Shown here in pieces: positions 58,393 to 64,000 of a DNA stretch of 64,000 bases. A program made the position numbers and the translations under genes. A model generated the notes under the pieces. The model was not told the DNA's origin. It ran no database searches and worked only from the letters and a program-made list of their open reading frames with translations. The stretch is from CAZVPF01 sp964628195 (GTDB taxonomy: Bacteria > Planctomycetota > Phycisphaerae > Sedimentisphaerales > Anaerohalosphaeraceae). The stretch is taken from the NCBI GenBank assembly GCA_964628195.1, contig CAZVPF010000011.1:26735-90734 (forward strand), read 5' to 3'. Positions within the stretch are counted from its first letter, which is position 1. Every line of letters begins with the position of its first letter.

Positions 58393-59691
58393 TCAGCCTC
58401 TGCCTATGCTGTAATATTCAATGCCCTGTTTCTTGATGTATGCAGGATCAAAAAGATTCCGTCCGTCAAAAACAACCGGCTTGTTAAGTCTTTTCGCAAT
58501 CTGTTCAAAATCCGGGGTCCGGAACTCCTGCCAGTCCGTAAGAACCAAAAGACCGTCCGCACCGTCAAGAGCGTCATACCCGTTATCAAAAGTCTCTATC
58601 TTTCCATCAAGCTCCGCGACAGATGCCGCCATCGCCTCCGGGTCGTGTGCCTTTATCCTGATTCCAGCCTCGATAAACTTACGTATGCAATATATCGCCG
58701 GCGACTCACGTATATCGTCCGTCTTGGCCTTAAACGCAAGACCCCAGGCTGCAAGGGTGATATCGTCCGAACCGGCAAAATATTCCAGCACCTTTTTCGC
58801 AAATCTTTCATGCTGGTTATAGTTCGCCTGCTGAACCGCCGCCGCTATCGTCATTTCGCACTCCTGCTCATTGCCCATATGTATCAAAGCACGCACATCC
58901 TTAGGAAAACAGCTTCCACCGTAACCAAGACCCGCGAAAAGAAACGCGTTGCCAATCCTGCTGTCACTGCCGATGCCTATACGAACATTCTCGATGTCGG
59001 CACCGAATTTTTCACAAAGCCCGCTCAGCTCGTTCATGAAAGAAATCCTCGTCGCGAGCATCGTGTTCGCCGCGTATTTCGTCATCTCCGCGCTAGCCGG
59101 GTCCATAAAAATTATCCTGCTCTTTTTACGCATGAAAGGCGCATAAAGAATCCGCATAAGCTCCTGAACCGCTGGGTTCGACGTCCCGATTATCACCCGG
59201 TCGGGCTTCATAAAATCGTCAACTGCCGCCCCTTCTTTCAAAAACTCCGGGTTACTGACATAATCGAAAGGCTTTTCGGTCTTGCGTTCCATAACCTCCG
59301 ACACAAGCTTGTGAGTCCCTACAGGCACAGTGCTCTTGACAACCAGGATCCGATAGTCATCCATGTGCCCCGCGATCTGTCCGCAAACTTCCAGCACAGC
59401 CGAGATATCCGCCGAACCGTCCGCCGCGCTCGGCGTGCCCACCCCGATAAATATAACCAGCGAATCGTCGACCACATCCTTTATCGAAGTGGTGAACGAA
59501 AGACGCCCCGCCTCGATGTTTCTTTCTACAAGCTCTGTAAGCCCGGGCTCGTATATCGGGATAACACCCTTGTTAAGATCGGCTATCTTCTTCTCGTCCT
59601 TGTCCGCGCAGCATACATGATTACCGCCTTCTGCAAGACATGCAGCCGCAACAAGTCCCACATAACCTACACCAACAACACCTACCTTCAT
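58393..59691 (-). CDS. ugd: UDP-glucose 6-dehydrogenase
   Basis: A 432-residue UDP-glucose/GDP-mannose dehydrogenase: KVGVVGVGYVGLVAAACLAE (NAD fold), VKSTVPVGTH, NPEFLKEGAAVDDFMKPDRV, the catalytic Cys in GLGYGGSCFPKDVRALI, and the C-terminal FKAKTDDIRESPAI. It oxidises UDP-glucose to UDP-glucuronate, the common precursor of the epimerase/decarboxylase-type SDRs at both ends of this region. GGAG is upstream; its ATG overlaps the preceding gene's stop. Confidence 0.95.
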   Translation of the reverse strand: MKVGVVGVGYVGLVAAACLAEGGNHVCCADKDEKKIADLNKGVIPIYEPGLTELVERNIEAGRLSFTTSIKDVVDDSLVIFIGVGTPSAADGSADISAVLEVCGQIAGHMDDYRILVVKSTVPVGTHKLVSEVMERKTEKPFDYVSNPEFLKEGAAVDDFMKPDRVIIGTSNPAVQELMRILYAPFMRKKSRIIFMDPASAEMTKYAANTMLATRISFMNELSGLCEKFGADIENVRIGIGSDSRIGNAFLFAGLGYGGSCFPKDVRALIHMGNEQECEMTIAAAVQQANYNQHERFAKKVLEYFAGSDDITLAAWGLAFKAKTDDIRESPAIYCIRKFIEAGIRIKAHDPEAMAASVAELDGKIETFDNGYDALDGADGLLVLTDWQEFRTPDFEQIAKRLNKPVVFDGRNLFDPAYIKKQGIEYYSIGRG

Positions 59692-60656
59692 AATTTCTCC
59701 TTATATTGATCGACAATCAATGCGATTATATCTTCCAGTTTCGTCTTCGGTTCATAACCAACATGCTTTTTAATCTTTTCAAGCGAGGGAACCCGCCGCT
59801 GCATATCGTCAAAATTCTTACCGTAAGCCTTTTCATAAGTGATAAACTTTTTTTCACTCTTAGAGCCGGTTATTTCGATGATAATGTTCGCGAGTTGCTC
59901 GATTGAAACCTCCCGCTGCGTGCCTATATTATAAACTTCTCCCGCTGTCTTTTCTGAACGCATAAGAAGAACCAGCCCGTCGACAACGTCCCCCACGTAA
60001 GCGAAGCACCTTGTCTGCTTGCCGTTTCCATAAATATTGATCGGTTCATTTTTAAGCGCAGCCGTTACAAATCGCGGAACCACCATGCCGTACTGCCCCA
60101 CCTGTTTGGGCCCTATAGTGTTAAAAAGTCTCGCTGAAATAACAGGCAGGTCGAACTGCCTGAAATAAGCGAAACCCAGAAACTCGTCTATCGCCTTGCT
60201 GCACGCATAGCCCCATCTTGCAAAACGTGTCCCGCCCAGAACGCTGTCGTCGTCCTCGCTGAAAGGCACCTTTTCACTCTTTCCGTAAACCTCGCTCGAT
60301 GAAGCGACCAGAACCTTTGCACGGTACTTGTTCGCCGTTCGTAGCACAACCTCCGTACCGTGAATGTTTGTTTCAATCGTATGCACAGGCCGGTCAACTA
60401 TAAGCTGCACTCCAACCGCAGCCGCAAGATGAAAAACCGCATCCGCACCGTCCATAACCCGGTCCATCAAAAGACTGTCCCTGACCGAACCCTCATAAAA
60501 AGTGAACTTCTTATGATCCATTACCTCGTCAAGATTAGCGATCCTCCCTGTACTCAGGTCGTCGACAACCGCAACCTCAACACCCTCCCTGATAAGCTTT
60601 GCGCAAAGGCTCGAGCCGATAAAACCCGCACCGCCTGTAACAACCGCCTTGTTCAA
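59688..60656 (-). CDS. NAD-dependent nucleotide-sugar epimerase/dehydratase
   Basis: A 322-residue extended SDR starting at TTG 60656 (AGAGGA seven bases upstream). TGGAGFIGSSLCAKLIREGV binds NAD, VASSSEVYGKSEKVPFSEDD and the YACSKAIDE Tyr-Lys pair are catalytic, and SARLFNTIGPKQVGQYGMVV the substrate part. The closest text pattern is the UDP-glucose/UDP-glucuronate SDR group (GalE- or decarboxylase-like); which reaction is not certain. It overlaps ugd by ATGA, so it probably acts on the UDP-glucuronate made by that enzyme. Confidence 0.85.
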   Translation of the reverse strand: MNKAVVTGGAGFIGSSLCAKLIREGVEVAVVDDLSTGRIANLDEVMDHKKFTFYEGSVRDSLLMDRVMDGADAVFHLAAAVGVQLIVDRPVHTIETNIHGTEVVLRTANKYRAKVLVASSSEVYGKSEKVPFSEDDDSVLGGTRFARWGYACSKAIDEFLGFAYFRQFDLPVISARLFNTIGPKQVGQYGMVVPRFVTAALKNEPINIYGNGKQTRCFAYVGDVVDGLVLLMRSEKTAGEVYNIGTQREVSIEQLANIIIEITGSKSEKKFITYEKAYGKNFDDMQRRVPSLEKIKKHVGYEPKTKLEDIIALIVDQYKEKL

Positions 60657-60660
60657 TACG

Positions 60661-61689
60661 TTATCCTCTCTGCCCTCGAACCACGTCGATCATCGCGAAA
60701 TACTTCTCATCCGGCACGTATTCCGGAACACTGTTACCCGTACCCAGCGCATAGGACCCGCCTGACTTCTCAGCCTTTTCCAGCATTTTAATACTGCGCT
60801 GCTGAATCTCATCAGGCCCCGCCGTGCATACAAAATCAAGATCAATACCTCCAAGTATCGCTATCCTGTCGTGCCACTTTTCATAAGCATCTTCTACGGG
60901 CATAATAACATCTTCATAAGAGTGCTTGCCGTCATATTGCATGTCGTCGATTATGTCATCCATTACATCGCTCAACTGCCCGCAGGAATGCAGTATCGCG
61001 TATTTTCCGCCGCCATGAATGGCCTCGACTATTTTTTTGTGCCACGGGAACACATATTTCCGCATATCCGCAGTCGAAAGCATGGTCTGGGTCTTATAAC
61101 CCCAATCGTCGTTACTGATTAAAGCGCCAACCTTATCATAACGTGCGCAAATTTCATAATAACGAACAAATCTTTCGCCTACGGCATTGAATATATCCCC
61201 AGCAAGCTTCGGATCGTCAAAGAGCATCATGCAAAGGTTCTCATAACCCACCAGGGCAATTGTATTCTCAAGCACACCCCCCGGGCCGAAAACTATAAAT
61301 TTCATACCGCCCGGCAGTTCGGTATTTTCAAGGCTTGAGTAATCATAACTGTCCGGGTCCGGCCATGGGTACGCTTCAAAATCAGCCCGGTTCCTGATCA
61401 TACACCCATCGTTTATAGAGCGGCTTTCCTTCTGCTCAAATTCATCCTGAAGAAACAGCATATCCGAACCCTTAACGGTCACATGGTCGTAACCGGCATT
61501 CTTAAATGCAGATATAATAAGAGGATGCGTCGAGTTCCACTCAACCTCATCGTCTCCGTATTTTTTAGCAATATCCTCGTCGGCCATTTTCCTGTAAAGC
61601 GGAACGTTCAAAAAGAACTCAAAAAGTGCAGGCCCGTCGGGCTTGTTTCTCTCAAGAACCTGGGCAAGCCTGTTAAAATCCGGATTCAT
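60661..61689 (-). CDS. Uroporphyrinogen decarboxylase-family protein
   Basis: A 342-residue TIM-barrel protein of the UroD superfamily: VFGPGGVLENTIALVGYENL, ISNDDWGYKTQTMLSTADMR, PWHKKIVEAIHGGGKYAILH and the HSCGQLSDVMDDIIDDMQYD motif whose His/Cys resemble the zinc site of corrinoid methyltransferases (MtaA/CmuA-type). The Arg/Asp set of true HemE is not seen, so a methyltransferase-like role is more likely. It lies 4 bases upstream of the nucleotide-sugar SDR and may be cotranscribed, without an obvious pathway link. Confidence 0.75.
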   Translation of the reverse strand: MNPDFNRLAQVLERNKPDGPALFEFFLNVPLYRKMADEDIAKKYGDDEVEWNSTHPLIISAFKNAGYDHVTVKGSDMLFLQDEFEQKESRSINDGCMIRNRADFEAYPWPDPDSYDYSSLENTELPGGMKFIVFGPGGVLENTIALVGYENLCMMLFDDPKLAGDIFNAVGERFVRYYEICARYDKVGALISNDDWGYKTQTMLSTADMRKYVFPWHKKIVEAIHGGGKYAILHSCGQLSDVMDDIIDDMQYDGKHSYEDVIMPVEDAYEKWHDRIAILGGIDLDFVCTAGPDEIQQRSIKMLEKAEKSGGSYALGTGNSVPEYVPDEKYFAMIDVVRGQRG

Positions 61690-61861
61690 TGTATTGACCT
61701 TAAATCTGTGTGAACAATTATAATAATTTATAATTACTGCAAATGATTAATAAACTCTTAAAAACGGGACTTATACCACAAAAAAAGGCTGTTTGCACGA
61801 AAAATTCACTATTGAGAGGTAATAAGTCTGAAGTTGGGTTTTTAATCCTGATTTTTGGGAT

Positions 61862-61867
61862 TATAAT
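61862..61867 (+). promoter_or_regulatory. -10 box for possibly leaderless tilS transcript
   Basis: A perfect TATAAT ends seven bases before the A of the tilS ATG (61874), so initiation would fall on the start codon. No good -35 and no Shine-Dalgarno sequence are visible. Confidence 0.35.
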
Positions 61868-61873
61868 TGCGGT

Positions 61874-63298
61874 ATGTCTTACGAATTTGAAAAGAAAGTA
61901 CTAAAATACATTCAACAGGAAAAGCTCTTTGATAAAGGTGCAAAAGTGCTTGTGGCATTTTCCGGGGGCGCGGACTCGGCGAGTCTGTTAAATGCGCTTT
62001 TGGAGCTTAAAAAGGCGGGCTTGCTTGATATTAAAATCGGTGCATGTCATGTGAATCACAACCTGAGGGGCAAACTCGGAGATGCAGATCAAAACTGGTG
62101 CAGGGATTTTTGTAAGAGAAATGGTATCAAATACCACCAAAGCTCAGTTGACGTAAGTGCTTATGCAACAGAAAATAAAGTATCGACAGAAACAGCAGGC
62201 AGGCAGCTTAGACGTTCGGAACTGATAAATATTGCCCGGCAAAATGGTTACGATTGCGTTGCGCTGGGGCACCATAAAGATGACAACGCAGAGACAATGG
62301 TTGACAGGCTAAGCAGGGGCACCGGTTTCAGGGGGCTTTGCGGAATCCGACCCGAAGCAGTGTTTGAACAGGTAAGATTCGTGCGTCCCATGCTTTGTAT
62401 AAGCCGTTTGGAAATAGAGACTTACTGTAAAAAAAGCGGCATTGAATACCGACACGACCATACTAATGGGAACATAGGTTACAGGAGAAATTTTATCCGA
62501 CACCGGCTTTTGCCTTATCTTTGCAGGCAGCGGGAAACGGAAATTGCGGACAATCTGAATGAACTATCCAGTAAATGCAGACGGCTGGACAGGATGATAG
62601 AAGAAGCGGCACAGCAGGCCTGGAAGCAGGTTGCAACTACCGAAAACACACTTTTCAGTCTAAAAAAAGCCATTTTAGCGAATTTATCTCAGCCGATTGC
62701 CGTGGCTGTTATAAGGAAAATGCTGCTGAAAATCGGATGCGGAGAAAGAGATATTACAGAGGGGTATTACTGTAGAATTATCGACCTTGCAGCAGCATCA
62801 ACGGGGACGGTCCTTGAATTGCCCGGCAGTTTTAAGGTCACCGCTGACTATGAAAACCTTGTTTTTGAGCCTGAAAACGGGCAAAAACAGGTTGGCAGCC
62901 AGCCAATCAGGGAACAAGTGAGACTGAAAGTTCCGGGTGAGACGGTTTTCGGGGATATGAGGGTTGAAACCCGCGTTTTTGATAGTGAAAACTTTGATTT
63001 TGAACTGTTCCTGGCAGAGAAGAACGAGTGGATGGAGTGCTTTGACCTGGACAAAATCGAGGGCGATTTGGTCCTGAGGGAGCGTAAAGAGGGGGACAGG
63101 ATGCAGGTGCTTGGCATGAAAGGGACCAAGCAGGTCGGAAATATTGTAAGTGACTGTAAAAGCGGGCTTTATGTTCGAAAAAATGTCTTTGTTGTGCAAG
63201 ATTTCGAGAAAATAATCTGGACAGTGCCGCTCCGAATCTCCGAAAAATCAAGGGTGGAAAGCAATACAAAACGCTTAATTATTGTAAGTTTCCATTAA
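61874..63298 (+). CDS. tilS: tRNA(Ile)-lysidine synthetase
   Basis: A 474-residue enzyme. KVLVAFSGGADSASLLNALL is the PP-loop (SGGxDS) that activates ATP, ACHVNHNLRG and ALGHHKDDNAETMVDRLSRG the following N-terminal motifs, and RNFIRHRLLPYL the substrate part; TilS substrate-binding and C-terminal domains follow (VLRERKEGDRMQVLGMKGTK). It puts lysine on C34 of tRNA-Ile2, an essential step. Base composition is lower in GC than the nucleotide-sugar genes next door. The start codon is ATG with no ribosome site but a TATAAT just upstream. Confidence 0.95.
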   Translation: MSYEFEKKVLKYIQQEKLFDKGAKVLVAFSGGADSASLLNALLELKKAGLLDIKIGACHVNHNLRGKLGDADQNWCRDFCKRNGIKYHQSSVDVSAYATENKVSTETAGRQLRRSELINIARQNGYDCVALGHHKDDNAETMVDRLSRGTGFRGLCGIRPEAVFEQVRFVRPMLCISRLEIETYCKKSGIEYRHDHTNGNIGYRRNFIRHRLLPYLCRQRETEIADNLNELSSKCRRLDRMIEEAAQQAWKQVATTENTLFSLKKAILANLSQPIAVAVIRKMLLKIGCGERDITEGYYCRIIDLAAASTGTVLELPGSFKVTADYENLVFEPENGQKQVGSQPIREQVRLKVPGETVFGDMRVETRVFDSENFDFELFLAEKNEWMECFDLDKIEGDLVLRERKEGDRMQVLGMKGTKQVGNIVSDCKSGLYVRKNVFVVQDFEKIIWTVPLRISEKSRVESNTKRLIIVSFH

Positions 63299-63601
63299 AA
63301 ATCATTAATTTCTAATAAATATTTTTTGCCCAAAAACAGATAAAGCAGACATATTAAATCCCGTGAATTGACCTTTCCAAACCACCAATGACGGAAACCG
63401 GAGCAGAATATGTCTCTTAAAATTAAGCTCTTTTTGTCTCATTTTTGCTGAAGATATACAATTATACATATAGATAAGACGCTTGGAAAAGTAAGTCAGG
63501 AGAAATACAGGTTACTATATCAGGTAATGTTTGCCTAAGCCTCAGATGCATGGATTCGTAAAATATTACCTAAGCAAATCATGATATGTGTTTCTTATGT
63601 T
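63299..63601. other. AT-rich intergenic region after tilS
   Basis: About 300 bases with no supported gene. An inverted repeat AGGTAATGTTT (63522-63532) / AAATATTACCT (63561-63571), 11 pairs with one G-U, encloses 28 bases, and CCTAAGC occurs at 63534-63540 and 63569-63575. Its purpose is unknown. Confidence 0.4.
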
Positions 63602-63948
63602 TCAATAATATGGATTAGTTGATTTTGCTATCTTCCATATTTTATCGACTTGATTAATATTGTTATCGTACAGCTTCGAAAGAAGTTCCTTAATAATCAA
63701 CTCCACTTCTTCAGAAAATTCAGAAAAAGGCAAGGAATTGCCAATTAATGCCCTTAAATATGGTTCTTTTCTTGAGCGTTGAACATGGGCACCTTCAATT
63801 TTTGAGCCAAGTTTTTTTGCTCTTGCCTTAATATTATCATCACAATTAATACTATTTTCGTCAAATATACGCTTTAATATGTCTTCTCCTTCTGAGGATA
63901 GATCTTTAAGCATTGCCCATTCAAGGTCAACTGAAAGCAGGCTACAAT
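63602..63948 (-). pseudogene. C-terminal remnant of an unrecognised gene
   Basis: The longest ATG-started reading (63913 to 63602) gives 103 residues, but the frame is open 12 codons further upstream to 63949 (…SLLSVDLEWAMLKDLSSEGE), where a sequence resembling an insertion-element end begins and introduces a stop. The visible part is helical, charged and basic, with AHVQRSRKEPYLRALIGN and a C-terminus KIWKIAKSTNPYY. No ribosome site lies before the ATG. It is therefore more likely the tail of a larger gene cut by an insertion than a complete gene. No family recognised. Confidence 0.45.
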
Positions 63949-64000
63949 TGTCAAGCGGCGCTTAAACCCAGCCGGCAATGAGCGCGTCAAACCCAGCCAC
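63949..64000. mobile_element. Possible left end of an insertion sequence (IS21-like)
   Basis: From 63949 the text changes to GC-rich and begins TGTCAAGCGGCG, followed by the ten-base direct repeat AAACCCAGCC at 63964-63973 and 63989-63998 (25-base period). Short direct repeats just inside a TG-starting end are typical of IS21-family elements. The window ends before any transposase, so this is tentative. Confidence 0.35.

Noticed and set aside
58645..59709. Plus-strand frame of 354 codons opposite ugd
   Set aside because: Antisense shadow; Arg/His-rich with no motif.
63949..64000. Integron attC site
   Set aside because: The terminal repeats do not carry the GTTRRRY/RYYYAAC core pair, and no second site was found before the remnant gene.
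1..64000. CRISPR arrays, tRNA or rRNA genes
   Set aside because: No regularly spaced repeats and no cloverleaf or rRNA-like stretch was noticed on reading; SRP RNA is the only established RNA gene seen.

Overview
The window reads as a chromosomal segment of a planctomycete, most likely of the Phycisphaerae/Sedimentisphaerales type. The evidence is a short dockerin-like motif (core DLSGDCKVTLED, then LLANQWL) of the kind common in secreted proteins of that lineage, a TIGR03790 family protein, a sulfatase-type enzyme with TPRs, and many Fe-S proteins (ferredoxin, full-length NifU with NifS, quinolinate synthase) suited to an anaerobic or microaerophilic life. This lineage call is an inference from families, not a phylogeny. 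Both strands are densely coded; several genes start at TTG or GTG and most have a clear Shine-Dalgarno sequence.

Region by region. 1-2.8 kb: the end of an HPP membrane protein, a secreted PHP-like metallohydrolase and TspO. 2.9-13.9 kb: a compact minus-strand block of virion structural genes (portal, scaffold-like, SU10/DUF5309-type major capsid, connector-like, beta-helix and fibre-like proteins, a hub-like protein, a coiled-coil membrane protein and a lipoprotein) with no visible terminase, protease, tape measure, integrase or replication gene. 14-26 kb: envelope and stress genes (a parvulin-type PPIase with a cysteine-rich insert, HtrA, 3D-domain protein, SNase-like protein, sulfatase-TPR) mixed with thioesterase, AmmeMemoRadiSam B, PurE, a photolyase-like protein and a PfkB kinase. 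26.5-26.85 kb: an intergenic stretch with five consecutive hairpins ending in an intrinsic terminator, a candidate structured RNA. 26.9-36.4 kb: a sigma-like/transmembrane fusion, a HAD phosphatase, ferredoxin, the SRP RNA gene followed by dnaX and recR, rpoN, two membrane proteins and hisF-hisH.

36.5-37.2 kb carries a promoter and a secreted protein joining a dockerin-like motif to an Hcp (type VI secretion tube) domain, with no T6SS genes nearby. 37.3-44.0 kb is a probable seven-gene operon led by an Rrf2/IscR-type regulator: cysK, cysE, nadA, metY, nifU, nifS, i.e. cysteine synthesis feeding Fe-S assembly and an Fe-S-dependent NAD enzyme. 44.2-51.6 kb holds a glycosyltransferase-toroid fusion, xth, a 53-aa membrane protein, typA, a NusG paralogue and an M29 aminopeptidase.

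51.6-61.7 kb is mostly a nucleotide-sugar region on the minus strand: WbpE- and WbpB-like enzymes, a UDP-glucuronate 4-epimerase-like SDR, GalU, a glucuronokinase-like GHMP kinase, UDP-glucose dehydrogenase and another SDR. Together they point to a UDP-glucuronate hub for surface polysaccharide. The RfaH-like NusG paralogue at 50 kb may serve such a locus. The window ends with tilS and an AT-rich tail in which a truncated gene abuts what looks like the end of an insertion element.
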